A DNA stretch of 64,000 bases from Odoribacter sp. (GCA_013824715.1 PNOH01000016.1:1-64000); one strand, 5' to 3'; positions 43,610-52,071 are shown, counted from the first letter of the stretch. The notes: generated from the letters alone by a model not told the origin. Program-made: numbers and translations.

Positions 43610-45505
43610 TTAATATGGTTTATATATCGAGTTCATCACATTCAGGGTTTGCCGGATCCAAACCCGGTAACGCGAATCGCTGGTCCAGGTATTTCCGGAA
43701 GAGGCAAAATCGCAGAAATGCACCTGTTTTGGATTTCGGAATTCACTTTCCAAATCGGTGCCTAAAACCAGTGGGGCAGTAAACGACATCCAGATATGTT
43801 CAGGTTTTTCATTCGAAGGAAGAAGCTCGACAAAGCCATTTTTGTGATGTATTACAGCAGTTTCATCTACAAAGCCATCCTGAAAACGGGAATCGCGCGC
43901 CAGTAAAACCGGCCCTCTCAAAATGGCCTGATGCCCATTAAGCGTGATCAGCCGGCCACTCATATCCAGTTTCAGGATAAGTTTGTCACCATTTTTCCAT
44001 TCCCGTGCAATCTTGGAATATGTTCCTGATTGAATTTCATCAGGCGCAATCCCGTTCACCGAAATTGAAGTTTGATTGCTCCATGCAGGAATTCGCAGCG
44101 CCAGCGTAAAAAATTCAGCTTTTTCGGGCTGAACGGTAATTTCGATTTGACCGGATTCAGGATAAGTTGTCGTCTGAATGATTGAAACCTTGTTTTTCGG
44201 ATTTAGCTGAAAGGAGGCGGAATACTGCCCATAAAAATTGATCAGGATTTCGTTTGGGGCGGTCATAAAAGCCATTTTAGGAATAAGTGCGAAGGCCCGC
44301 GGACCATTGGCATTGCAACAGTTTATGTGCATCGCGCATTGTTCCTCGCCCTCGTGGCGCATCCCTTCCAGCGGACTGTATTTGGCAATTTGCGAACCGT
44401 CAAATTTCATGGAAGCCAGCAGCGCGTTGTAAACCGACTTTTCAATCTGGTCGGCATACAACGGGTTTCCGGTCAACCGTAGAAGGTTGTTGCACAATTT
44501 AATCCAGGTAAATGTTACGCAGGTTTCCATGGTGTGGTAGGTCGGTTCGGTTTGCCGAAATCCGCCGTGGTAAAAACATTCGAACGCAGTTCCAGATCCA
44601 GCAACATTAATCTCGGTTTCGATGATATTCTGAACAGCCATTTCAGCCGATTTCAGATAATCCGGCTCTCCTGAAATCCGGTAAAGTTCGAGCAGGCCTT
44701 CGTAACACGACATCATCTCATAAGCTTTTTGTCCGTTATCCCACGACCACCAGCTTTCAGGCCTGGGGAAACGGTCGGCAACAGAAATGCTGCCAATTGC
44801 TTTGCTGATCAGTTTCGGGCCATCAGCAGTCTCCCATTGCGCTACGATGTATCTGGCAAAATCAAGATATCTTTTTTCGCCGGTTTGCCGATAAAGTAAA
44901 ACCATCGGCTCAAGAATTGAACTGCTTGGCATACCTCGATAATTTCCGGTTTTTACAATGTCAGCTTTGCCGGGGCCAACTTGTGTCAATAAATGATCGG
45001 CCAGTTTTCGTGCCGCGCCCAGCGCTTTCTGGTCCCCTGAAATGTCGAAATAAGCCAGCAATCCGAGCAAGGTGTATTTTCGGCCCCAAATATCCCATTG
45101 CTGCAATTGCGCCTCAGTAGAATAATTGCCAATGTAACCATCAGGAGTTTGGGTGGAGAGCAAGCCGGAAATTGCATCCTGAATGATCTTCAGCAATTCA
45201 GGATCGTGATTGTATTCGTAAGCCGCTATGGCCGAAAGAATCCACTTCCCCCAGAATTCGGTTTGCCACAAATGAGTTTCGTTGCGGGTTTTAAAAGGTT
45301 CGATGAGCTGAGCGACATCCTCTTTTTTAATGCGCTGATTGATACACAAATCCATTTTTTCGCCCAGATAACCTTTGATTTGGATATTGTGTGGAGCCCA
45401 TGGTTCGAGCAAATCAGTTTTTGCCGTTTTTACCAGCATTGATTTTTGTTGTGCTAAACTGAAAAATGGGATCAGAAAAACAGAAATAATCAGAAATCTT
45501 TTCAT
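43610..45505 (-). CDS. GH127-like beta-L-arabinofuranosidase
   Basis: 631 aa with a signal peptide (IPFFSLAQQ). The (alpha/alpha)6 barrel of the DUF1680 family is clear, with E327 and C329 in METCVT and C396/C397 in NCCNAN. These correspond to the Glu and three Cys of the zinc-thiolate site of Bifidobacterium HypBA1, where one Cys of the CC pair is the nucleophile. It should release beta-L-arabinofuranose from plant glycans. GH146 is a sister family with the same site and remains possible. Confidence 0.88.
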   Translation of the reverse strand: MKRFLIISVFLIPFFSLAQQKSMLVKTAKTDLLEPWAPHNIQIKGYLGEKMDLCINQRIKKEDVAQLIEPFKTRNETHLWQTEFWGKWILSAIAAYEYNHDPELLKIIQDAISGLLSTQTPDGYIGNYSTEAQLQQWDIWGRKYTLLGLLAYFDISGDQKALGAARKLADHLLTQVGPGKADIVKTGNYRGMPSSSILEPMVLLYRQTGEKRYLDFARYIVAQWETADGPKLISKAIGSISVADRFPRPESWWSWDNGQKAYEMMSCYEGLLELYRISGEPDYLKSAEMAVQNIIETEINVAGSGTAFECFYHGGFRQTEPTYHTMETCVTFTWIKLCNNLLRLTGNPLYADQIEKSVYNALLASMKFDGSQIAKYSPLEGMRHEGEEQCAMHINCCNANGPRAFALIPKMAFMTAPNEILINFYGQYSASFQLNPKNKVSIIQTTTYPESGQIEITVQPEKAEFFTLALRIPAWSNQTSISVNGIAPDEIQSGTYSKIAREWKNGDKLILKLDMSGRLITLNGHQAILRGPVLLARDSRFQDGFVDETAVIHHKNGFVELLPSNEKPEHIWMSFTAPLVLGTDLESEFRNPKQVHFCDFASSGNTWTSDSRYRVWIRQTLNVMNSIYKPY

Positions 45506-45641
45506 TGGTTTGGTTTAGGTTGATTGGTGTTACTCCAGAGACGAATTACAGATACCTCCAGAGTATAGCTGACCAAATATACTGAAATTGAAACAAAGAA
45601 GAATTAATTTACGAATCAGCAAAAAAAACAACTTGAAAGTC

Positions 45642-46814
45642 TTAAAAACTCCACTTTAACCTTCCGAAAGCAATTTGGCCAATGTCTCCAAATTCAGTTC
45701 CCGAATCCCCGAAGAAGAGCTGCCCGGTAAGCATCAGTTCCAGGTTACTCCGAAGCGAATACATCAGAGCAGGGCCAACATAAAACGAACCATCCAATGG
45801 GTTTACAATTCCGGAGAAACTGGCCGAAAACAATGGTGTAACCGGGTAGGCGGCCTGTCCGAAAAGCGAATAGCGCGCAAACGACAATTTTTTGGCCGAC
45901 AAATCAGGATTAAACAACATGTTCAATCCACCGGCTTTTCCGGTTTTACCGTAGCTGTTGTAAAGCAAGCTCGTATGGATATACCAACTGTTTGAAAAGG
46001 TGTAATCAGCCGAAATGGAAGCAACAGTAGTTCTTTTTGATGATTTATTTTGTGGCTCGAAGTGGGTAAGCTCTCCCCTGAAACCTGCGCCACGAATATC
46101 GCCCGACCACCCGCAGCCCAATATCCAGTCGTTTCCAGCCTGACCGCCAATGAACTGAAAATCGTAATCCCAGTTCGAGAAACGGAACATTCCGGCCATT
46201 GATGTTTGAATGCTGTCGTGGCCGGGTTTGTAAACCAGTTCGGCTGAAGAAGTCGTTCCGGTATAATACTGAACACGAACGGCATCGGTTCCCAGACGTT
46301 CCTCATAATCAAAATCGAAGTAAGAAAAAGTGTTGAAAATATCGTTCGGGTTCCAGATCAGGTTCACGCCCCAGTTTACGCGTTGCCGTCCGGCGCGGAT
46401 TTGCCATTTGCCTGAAGAATAATCGAGGTAGGCACGGTCGATCATTGAATGCACAAACCAGTTGTTGCCTTGTACTGAAATCCATGACAGGTCCAAAAGT
46501 CCGTTATCAACGTCAACAGTTGCTTTATATCCGGGAAAATCCTTCACCAGATTTCCAAACATCAGCCGGTTACGCATTTCAAGCACCGTTGTCAATTTAT
46601 TGCTGGTGTACCATTTGAAATTGAGGCGGTTGTGAAGAATATTGGTGGATAAATAATTCAGATCAGTTCCCGGTATTGGATTTTCAGGAGAGTAAAACAT
46701 ATACAGTTCCTTCATGTAACCATTCAAACTCACCTTACTTTCCTGAACAAAAGCCTGAAAAGGAAGTAACACTAACAAACTGAATAAAAGCCTTGAATTT
46801 ACTGATCTATTCAT
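45642..46814 (-). CDS. Outer-membrane barrel protein
   Basis: 390 aa. Signal peptide to about residue 24 (FQAFVQ), then antiparallel strands throughout (VSLNGYMKELYMF; GKWQIRAGRQRVNWGVN; IAFGRLKWSF at the C-terminus, with terminal Phe). The RxGRQRVNWG stretch resembles alginate-export or DUF1302-like porins. It is probably an outer-membrane channel or structural protein; its substrate is unknown. It ends the glycan locus on its upstream side. Confidence 0.75.
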   Translation of the reverse strand: MNRSVNSRLLFSLLVLLPFQAFVQESKVSLNGYMKELYMFYSPENPIPGTDLNYLSTNILHNRLNFKWYTSNKLTTVLEMRNRLMFGNLVKDFPGYKATVDVDNGLLDLSWISVQGNNWFVHSMIDRAYLDYSSGKWQIRAGRQRVNWGVNLIWNPNDIFNTFSYFDFDYEERLGTDAVRVQYYTGTTSSAELVYKPGHDSIQTSMAGMFRFSNWDYDFQFIGGQAGNDWILGCGWSGDIRGAGFRGELTHFEPQNKSSKRTTVASISADYTFSNSWYIHTSLLYNSYGKTGKAGGLNMLFNPDLSAKKLSFARYSLFGQAAYPVTPLFSASFSGIVNPLDGSFYVGPALMYSLRSNLELMLTGQLFFGDSGTEFGDIGQIAFGRLKWSF

Positions 46815-46822
46815 GGTTTATT

Positions 46823-46887
46823 TGTTACGGGTTGCGGGTTACGGGTTGCGCGAGGTACTGGTCTTCGGTCTTCAGACTTCGGTCTCC
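46823..46887. repeat. Two heptad quartets
   Basis: 46823-46850: TGTTACG, GGTTGCG, GGTTACG, GGTTGCG. 46860-46887: GGTCTTC, GGTCTTC, AGACTTC, GGTCTCC. Both are exactly four 7-base units; no inverted partner is visible. Same class as the arrays at 48471 and 50301. Confidence 0.55.
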
Positions 46888-46889
46888 CC

Positions 46890-47564
46890 TTATTTGGTTC
46901 TGTACGCTCCTGCATAATCAATAGCGCACATCGTTTGATATTCGGGATGACTGCCATTCGCAACTCCTGCAAAGTGGAAACACGGATTCAGGATATTTTT
47001 ACGGTGGGAGCGATCTGGCACACCATCGTCAATCAGCAGGGCAATCACAATTTGCCGGGCTTCGAAACTTCCGTAAGTAATGTCTTCAGCCGAGCAAATG
47101 TCCCATTCGCCATATTTTTCAATGCGCCTCTGCGGGGTTGATCCATTGCGGGTAATATGGCCAATTCCGCCGTTTTTTTGTTGGTCAGTCGCCAATTCTG
47201 CCGCTGCTTTGACCAATCCTTCGGCGGGTTTCAATATCGGCATGGGCACTGTTTGCTTCAGTACCTGAATACATTCCTGAAGTGGACGGATGCCCTCCTG
47301 TGTTTTTACCGGATTTTGACCGGGATATGTATAGAGTTTTCCGCTGTATGCAGTCCTGAGTTCTTCCAGATATTCTTCTGCAAATCGTTTCGGGTTGCTC
47401 CTGACTTTGTTGAGTTCCAGGATTACCTGCTGTTCCAGATCGGTCAGATAGGCAGAGTTTTTGGCTGTATTTAGTTCGTCCGGCCAGTTTTTTTCACTGG
47501 TTTGTTTCGCCGGAAAACCTGACCACAAGAGGATTGAAATGAATATGATGGATATTTTTTGCAT
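46890..47564 (-). CDS. Secreted CAP (SCP/PR1)-domain protein
   Basis: 224 aa with a signal peptide (ISIILIS-type start, cleavage near FPAKQ). The CAP fold is visible: QQVILELNKVRSNPKRFAEE, LVKAAAELATDQQKNGGIGH (first His), SAEDITYGS (Glu in the usual place), DRSHRKNILNP (second His) and a final MCAIDYAG. Function in bacteria is unclear; proposed roles include peptidase and sterol-binding activity. It follows the repeat tract of 46823-46887. Confidence 0.88.
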   Translation of the reverse strand: MQKISIIFISILLWSGFPAKQTSEKNWPDELNTAKNSAYLTDLEQQVILELNKVRSNPKRFAEEYLEELRTAYSGKLYTYPGQNPVKTQEGIRPLQECIQVLKQTVPMPILKPAEGLVKAAAELATDQQKNGGIGHITRNGSTPQRRIEKYGEWDICSAEDITYGSFEARQIVIALLIDDGVPDRSHRKNILNPCFHFAGVANGSHPEYQTMCAIDYAGAYRTK

Positions 47565-47583
47565 CGAGATTTTTATATTTAGT

Positions 47584-47640
47584 TAATTCCATTCCGTCCG
47601 AAAAATTAATTTCGCTTTTTTAGGCTTTTTACCGCGGACG
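47584..47640. repeat. Hairpin element, copy 3 (short)
   Basis: AATTCCATTCCGTCCG (from 47585) is identical to the start of copy 2 at 5123. CCGTCCG (47594-47600) pairs with CGGACG (47635-47640) over 34 bases, the same spacing as in copy 2. The TATCCTTTG hairpins of copies 1 and 2 are not present. Confidence 0.6.
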
Positions 47641-47663
47641 TTTTTTTCATATTCTCCATTTTC

Positions 47664-47756
47664 CCCGGGGCGCTGCCCCGGGCTATTGTTGTGATGCCCT
47701 TACAGGGCGAACCCCAATTGAATATTACATTCCAAAGCTTTCCCCCGTCGGGGGAA
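47664..47756. repeat. Three REP-like GC hairpins
   Basis: CCCGGGGC-GCT-GCCCCGGG (47664-47682), GCCCT-TAC-AGGGC (47696-47708) and TTCCCCC-GTC-GGGGGAA (47740-47756). They are perfect small hairpins in a 200-base gap, resembling the REP sequences maintained by RAYT transposases. No such gene is in this window. Confidence 0.5.
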
Positions 47757-47771
47757 CGGGAAGGGGGCTTC

Positions 47772-48455
47772 TTATTTCCTCACATCACTGATAATCTTTC
47801 CGTCTTCCAGCGTGATAACCCGCCGTGCTTTGTTAACCACCCTTTGATCGTGTGTGCTGAAAATAAACGTAATATTTTCCATTCTATTGAGCTCTTCCAT
47901 GATTTCGAGCAGGTTTTCGGTCGCTTTGCTGTCAAGGTTGGCTGTTGGTTCATCGGCAAGCACAAACTTCGGCTTCGATGCCAATGCCCTTGCAACCGCC
48001 ACTCGTTGCTGCTGTCCTCCCGAAAGTTTGTTGGGCCGGCTGTTTTCGCGACCTTCCAGTCCAACTGCTTTCAACAGCGACATGGTCCGTATTAGCCGTT
48101 CTTCCTTCGGACGGTTTTGCAGATGCATAATGAATTCCACATTTTCTTTGGCTGTGAGTACCGGAATCAGGTTATAAGCCTGAAATACAAAGCCAATGTT
48201 CCTGAGTCTGAAATCGATCAACTGAGACGACGACATGGTGCTAATGTCGGTTCCGCCAATCGAAATCTGGCCTGATGTTGGCTGGTCTAAACCACCAAGC
48301 AAATTCAGAAAAGTAGTTTTTCCAGACCCTGATGGACCAACAATAGCTGTAAATTCACCTTCATCGATGCTCAGGTCAATACCATTCAGGGCATAAACCT
48401 TGACTTCGGAATCGCTGTAAATTTTTTCCAGCGCTTGTACTTCGATGACGTTCAT
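47772..48455 (-). CDS. ABC transporter ATPase (LolD/MacB type)
   Basis: 227 aa from the ATG at 48455. Walker A GPSGSGKTTFLNLLGGLD, signature NKLSGGQQQRVAVARAL, Walker B FVLADEPTANLDS. It should power the two FtsX-like permeases encoded upstream at 49073 and 50389, a LolCDE- or MacB-like system moving lipids or lipoproteins out of the inner membrane. A longer frame begins at 48584, but that extension only translates the heptad repeats (TWNLEL-type peptides), so it is not real. Confidence 0.93.
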   Translation of the reverse strand: MNVIEVQALEKIYSDSEVKVYALNGIDLSIDEGEFTAIVGPSGSGKTTFLNLLGGLDQPTSGQISIGGTDISTMSSSQLIDFRLRNIGFVFQAYNLIPVLTAKENVEFIMHLQNRPKEERLIRTMSLLKAVGLEGRENSRPNKLSGGQQQRVAVARALASKPKFVLADEPTANLDSKATENLLEIMEELNRMENITFIFSTHDQRVVNKARRVITLEDGKIISDVRK

Positions 48456-48470
48456 ATAGTTTTGTATTAA

Positions 48471-48585
48471 TTCCAAATTCCAAGTTCCAGGTTCCAAGTC
48501 GGTTGCTGAGGTTTTGGATATTGAATATTGGTTGTTGAGTATTCGATATTTTTTCAGTTCCAAATTCCAAGTTCCAAATTCCAAG
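48471..48585. repeat. Heptad arrays downstream of the broken four-helix-bundle gene
   Basis: 48471-48498: TTCCAAA, TTCCAAG, TTCCAGG, TTCCAAG. 48558-48585: TTCCAAA, TTCCAAG, TTCCAAA, TTCCAAG. Between them, in the register of the second array, lie GGATATT, GAATATT, GGTTGTT, GAGTATT, CGATATT and TTTTCAG (48516-48557). The second array is inverted relative to the array at 49037 on the other side of the gene. Confidence 0.7.
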
Positions 48586-48600
48586 TAGATTGCTGGTTTA

Positions 48601-48990
48601 TTATTTGAATTTGTTTCCCTTCAGTTCAGAATCTTTCAAATAAATGATAAAACCTTTCAGCATTTTGCTGCATTCCAATGTCTTTTCCCAGGCAATATCA
48701 TACTCTTCCTGAGAGATGTATTCATTGTCAAATGCACGTTAAAGTTGAGAACGAGTTTCTCCACAAGAGCCTTTTGAAATGGATAAAAACTGAATGAATT
48801 CCTTGTTTCCATCCCGCTCAAAACCCTCCGCAATATTATCCATCACCGAACCTGATGATGATTTGATCTGCCCAACAAGCTTAAAATCCTTCGAAAAATG
48901 ATCCTTCAATGTGAGTTTATGAATCACCTTACAAAGCTCTCTGGCCAACTGCCAGACTTTTAAATCTTCAAACCGTTCAACTTTTGACAT
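48601..48990 (-). pseudogene. S23/IVP-type four-helix-bundle gene with one nonsense codon
   Basis: Codons 1-83 encode the N-terminal part of the 23S rRNA intervening-sequence protein family (FEDLKVWQLARELCKVIHKL; IKSSSGSVMDNIAEGFE). Codon 84 is TAA (48741-48739), where the family has an aromatic residue such as Tyr. The same frame then continues for 45 sense codons with normal family sequence (AFDNEYISQEEYDIAWEKT; MLKGFIIYLKDSELKG) to a second TAA at 48603-48601. One base change (TAC or TAT to TAA) explains this. It sits inside the ABC transporter operon between inverted heptad arrays. Confidence 0.85.
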
Positions 48991-49036
48991 ATTTTCAATT
49001 TTTGAGGTAAAGTGTAAATTTTCAACAAAGCACCCA

Positions 49037-49064
49037 CTTGAAATTTGGAATTTGGAATTTGGAA
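49037..49064. repeat. Heptad array upstream of the four-helix-bundle pseudogene
   Basis: Four units in plus reading: CTTGAAA, TTTGGAA, TTTGGAA, TTTGGAA. Read on the minus strand these are the TTCCAAA/TTTCAAG units of 48558-48585, so the pseudogene lies between inverted arrays. Confidence 0.75.
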
Positions 49065-49072
49065 CTCGTTAG

Positions 49073-50293
49073 TTACATATCAATCCTGATCGCTTCTGCA
49101 GGTTTGTATTTCAGCGCCTTGCGTGCCGGATAAATGGAAGCCAGAATACCGGCAACCAGAACCAACAATCCAATTACTACAATCATCTTAAACTGAACGA
49201 CCGGAAAAACCAATGAACTGTAACCCATATCTTCCAGTCCCTTTGCATAAAAGGAAAGGTCAATGCCATGTTTCATCGTGGCAAATGAAACGATCAATCC
49301 TAGCAATATACCCAGAAAACCACCGGTCAGTGTCAGCAAAACCGTTTCGAGCATCAACATCCAAAACACCCGGAATTTACTCATCCCAATAGCCATCAGC
49401 ATCCCGATTTCCTTGACCCGTTCGAGAACAACCATTAACATTGTATTGACGATCCCAAAACCCAGCGATAATAATATAATGATGACGAAAAAATAGATGT
49501 AGATATCCCCGAATTCGTTGACGAGCCCCAATTCAGGAGCCAGTTGTTTCCAGTTTTGAACCAATAAATCTTTATAATTTCCAGCAAGGAATTCTGTGTT
49601 TTGAGTCAGTTGCTCATGATCTTTAAGATGAACAGCAATTTCGTGCGAGACGCCAGCATCGAGCATAACAAACCGTGAAAGATCTGATTTCAATACAAAT
49701 ACGTTCATCTCTTCGAACATACCATTGCTCGCATTGTAAATTCCACAAACCCTGAAAGCTTCACTGGTCAGATGTCCTTCCGAATCCTGAAGTGTGACCA
49801 CCAGCTTTGAATGGATTTTGACATTTAACTTTTCAGCCAGCTTTTTACCGATCAGTACCGGGTTGCGTTTTGTCCCCTCAAAATACTGGCCTTCTGCCAC
49901 TTTGGTGTGCAGATTGGTCACCGTTTTTTCTTTTTCAGGATCAACACCTATTATTTTTACCACAGTTCCGGTTTCCGAAGAAGCAATCATCGCCTGAACT
50001 ACAATCCGTGGGCTGACGCCGTTCACCGATTCCAGTTCTGTTATTTCTTCACTAATCTTTACACCACCGGGAATGTAACTTTTAAGTTCGAAGTTCTCAC
50101 TGAATGCCGGATTGTGGAGCTGGATGTGTGAAACTTCGGTTTCGACACCCGATTCGAGCCGCTGATTCATCCAGCCCCGGTAAAAGGTTGTGGTGAATAC
50201 TCCGGCAAACATCCCAATGGTGATGGCGGTGATAATGACACCCGAACGAACCCGGTTTCGCCAGATATTTTTCCATGCAATTGATGCTATCAT
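49073..50293 (-). CDS. FtsX-like ABC permease 1
   Basis: 406 aa from the ATG at 50293. The upstream 24 codons of the open frame are translated heptad repeat (TWNLEFETWN) and are excluded. Topology is of the MacB/LolC type: one helix near residue 17-40, a periplasmic domain to about 275, then three helices (VIIILLSLGFGIVNTMLMVV; VFWMLMLETVLLTLTGGFLG; IGLLVLVAGILASIYPARKA). The terminal PARKALKYKPAEAIR is the usual FtsX tail. It pairs with the 406-aa permease at 50389 and the ATPase at 47772. Confidence 0.92.
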   Translation of the reverse strand: MIASIAWKNIWRNRVRSGVIITAITIGMFAGVFTTTFYRGWMNQRLESGVETEVSHIQLHNPAFSENFELKSYIPGGVKISEEITELESVNGVSPRIVVQAMIASSETGTVVKIIGVDPEKEKTVTNLHTKVAEGQYFEGTKRNPVLIGKKLAEKLNVKIHSKLVVTLQDSEGHLTSEAFRVCGIYNASNGMFEEMNVFVLKSDLSRFVMLDAGVSHEIAVHLKDHEQLTQNTEFLAGNYKDLLVQNWKQLAPELGLVNEFGDIYIYFFVIIILLSLGFGIVNTMLMVVLERVKEIGMLMAIGMSKFRVFWMLMLETVLLTLTGGFLGILLGLIVSFATMKHGIDLSFYAKGLEDMGYSSLVFPVVQFKMIVVIGLLVLVAGILASIYPARKALKYKPAEAIRIDM

Positions 50294-50300
50294 AGTTGAG

Positions 50301-50328
50301 TTCCAAGTTTCAAATTCCAAGTTCCAAG
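50301..50328. repeat. Heptad quartet between the two permease genes
   Basis: TTCCAAG, TTTCAAA, TTCCAAG, TTCCAAG, exactly four units, starting 7 bases from the start codon of permease 1. No inverted partner or gene is attached. Confidence 0.65.
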
Positions 50329-50388
50329 TCTGCTCGTTGTCCGGTTTTCGTTCTCCTTTTTCCATGCTCCGTTCCCTTTGCCGCCCTT

Positions 50389-51609
50389 TTATCCCCGCAG
50401 CGCTTTAATTTCTTTGATCTTCAGCGTTGATACAATCGGGTAAATTCCAATCAGCGCCGAAATAATGAATATGCTTATTGCTTGTTGCCAAAATACTTCA
50501 GGAGCGGTTGAGAAAAACATGTATGGTTCGAACCCGAAGTCTTCCATTAACTTTGCAGTCTCGCCGGTTAAAGGTACCGGATTTTTTGCCTGAATGAAAA
50601 TCAGGGGCAGACTCACCGCGATTCCTGAGATGATTCCCAGCAATCCGATGAATAAAGTTTCAATAAAAAGTACGCCAGCCAGTTTACTTTTCTGCATCCC
50701 GATCGAAATCATCACTCCAAATTCACGCCGCCGTTCGGCAATCATCATCATGATGGTCCCAAGTATCCCAAACGCAATTACAATGTACAGGATGGCTTTC
50801 ATAATCACGCCACCTGCCCGGTCGCTCTCGATTTGCTGAACAATTTCGGGCTGCATTTCTTCCCAACTCATGACTGAATAGGGTGATTTGATTTCCTGCT
50901 TGAGATTCTTCATCGTCCGGTTCATGGCATCGTTGCCGGCCACATTCACAACCAGCGAGGTTAGTTTATTATCGGCGCCTAAAAAACTTTGGCAGGTTTT
51001 TAGCTCCATATAAATGATGGATTTATTAAATTCAGGAGAAACATGTTTGATAAGTCCCAGAACCGCGAACTTTCCGGCAGCGCTTATTCCATGATAACCT
51101 TGAGTGATGATAACAAGCGTGTCGTTTACCTGAAGTTTGAGAAACCGGGCCAGTCCGTCGCCGATTACCACGCCATCGTCATTTGCTTGCAGGTATTTTC
51201 CTGAACTAATTTTACCGGCAATACCGGTAAGCTGGTCTTCGACATCAGGAACAATTCCGAAAATGGCTGCTCCCCGTGTTAATTCTTCTGCCGATGCCAG
51301 TCCGAATGATTCGAGCCGTGGAATTACAAAATTAACTTCCGGATGAAATTTGAGCTTGTTAATCATTGCCTGATCGTAATCGAACGAATTGTTGATGCTT
51401 TTGTTTTCCCAATAATCCTCATGGTGAACCTGCATATACCCGGAATAAAATTTTACGACGATTTCGACCATTTTGCTGTACGAACCTTCCTGCATCGAAG
51501 TCATATAAGCCGACAGCAATACCCCGAAAAAGATGGAAGACACCGTTATCAGCGTCCGGCGCTTGTTTCGCCAGAGGTTTCGCCAGGCCAACTTTATATT
51601 TGTAGTCAT
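50389..51609 (-). CDS. FtsX-like ABC permease 2
   Basis: 406 aa. Starts MTTNIKLAWRNLWRNKRRTL; first helix near residue 18-40, periplasmic domain to about 270, then helices around AILYIVIAFGILGTIMMMIA, VLFIETLFIGLLGIISGIAV and ISIFIISALIGIYPIVS. It is a paralogue of permease 1, with shared length and the same start pattern (W-x-N-x-W-R-N-R/K). The pair probably forms a heterodimeric LolCE-like unit. Its stop is 95 bases from the start of permease 1. Confidence 0.92.
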   Translation of the reverse strand: MTTNIKLAWRNLWRNKRRTLITVSSIFFGVLLSAYMTSMQEGSYSKMVEIVVKFYSGYMQVHHEDYWENKSINNSFDYDQAMINKLKFHPEVNFVIPRLESFGLASAEELTRGAAIFGIVPDVEDQLTGIAGKISSGKYLQANDDGVVIGDGLARFLKLQVNDTLVIITQGYHGISAAGKFAVLGLIKHVSPEFNKSIIYMELKTCQSFLGADNKLTSLVVNVAGNDAMNRTMKNLKQEIKSPYSVMSWEEMQPEIVQQIESDRAGGVIMKAILYIVIAFGILGTIMMMIAERRREFGVMISIGMQKSKLAGVLFIETLFIGLLGIISGIAVSLPLIFIQAKNPVPLTGETAKLMEDFGFEPYMFFSTAPEVFWQQAISIFIISALIGIYPIVSTLKIKEIKALRG

Positions 51610-51616
51610 ATTTAAA

Positions 51617-51704
51617 AGTGAAGGATTGAAGGACTGATTTACTGAAGGACTGATTTACTGAAGGACTGATTTACTGAAGGATTGATTTACTGAAGGACTG
51701 AATT
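51617..51704. repeat. Octad array downstream of the four-helix-bundle gene
   Basis: Eleven 8-base units, mostly alternating ACTGAAGG and ACTGATTT (an apparent 16-base tandem repeat), starting AGTGAAGG, ATTGAAGG. The last unit runs into the stop codon of the gene at 51703. The unit is inverted relative to 52088-52127. Confidence 0.8.
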
Positions 51705-52071
51705 AAGGGTTTGCGTTTTTTCGGGCTTTTGCCATTATTTTTAGGATTTCAAGGCTTTCTGTCCAAAGTCCTTTTGCCAAATCAGAATCATTTATTTTTG
51801 AAAAGATTATCAGATCAAGCCACATTTCAGTTTCATCAGCCTCCTCAACAACGATGCTTAATTTACTAAAAAATTCTGCTTTTGATCTTGCCCTGCATGA
51901 AGCTCTGTAATTGGCATAAACCGAAGTCCCTGAACGCAGGAGTTGATTCATTAAAACTTTAGATTCAGAATTAAATGGAGTCTGTTTTGAAAGTTCTATC
52001 ATATCCAATGCAAATCTCCTCAATCTGGCTTTTAATTCTTCTCTGTAAGCAATTTTGTCAAAATTTTCCAT
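51703..52071 (-). CDS. S23/IVP-type four-helix-bundle protein, intact
   Basis: 122 aa. Family core LMNQLLRSGTSVYANYRASC followed by SKAEFFSKLSIVVEEADETE and MWLDLII, typical of the proteins first found in 23S rRNA intervening sequences and related to the Avd subunit of diversity-generating retroelements. The biochemical role in free-standing form is unknown. It sits between the LolA-like gene and permease 2, flanked on both sides by inverted octad arrays that overlap its stop codon and the stop codon of the LolA-like gene. Confidence 0.93.
   Translation of the reverse strand: MENFDKIAYREELKARLRRFALDMIELSKQTPFNSESKVLMNQLLRSGTSVYANYRASCRARSKAEFFSKLSIVVEEADETEMWLDLIIFSKINDSDLAKGLWTESLEILKIMAKARKNANP

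Noticed and set aside
48456-48584. N-terminal extension of the ABC ATPase
   Set aside because: The extra residues are translated heptad repeat (TWNLEL peptides); period-7 arrays without stops extend reading frames artificially. The permease at 49073 has the same artefact upstream of 50293.
48739-48990. An intact short 83-aa four-helix-bundle gene
   Set aside because: The frame continues beyond the TAA with normal family sequence to a second stop at 48601, so this is a nonsense mutation and not a short form.
51617-51704. CRISPR array
   Set aside because: The repeats are contiguous, 8 or 16 bases long, without spacers, and no cas gene is present.
48601-52071. Diversity-generating retroelement (the four-helix-bundle proteins resemble its Avd subunit)
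   Set aside because: No reverse transcriptase and no template/variable repeat pair is present in the window.
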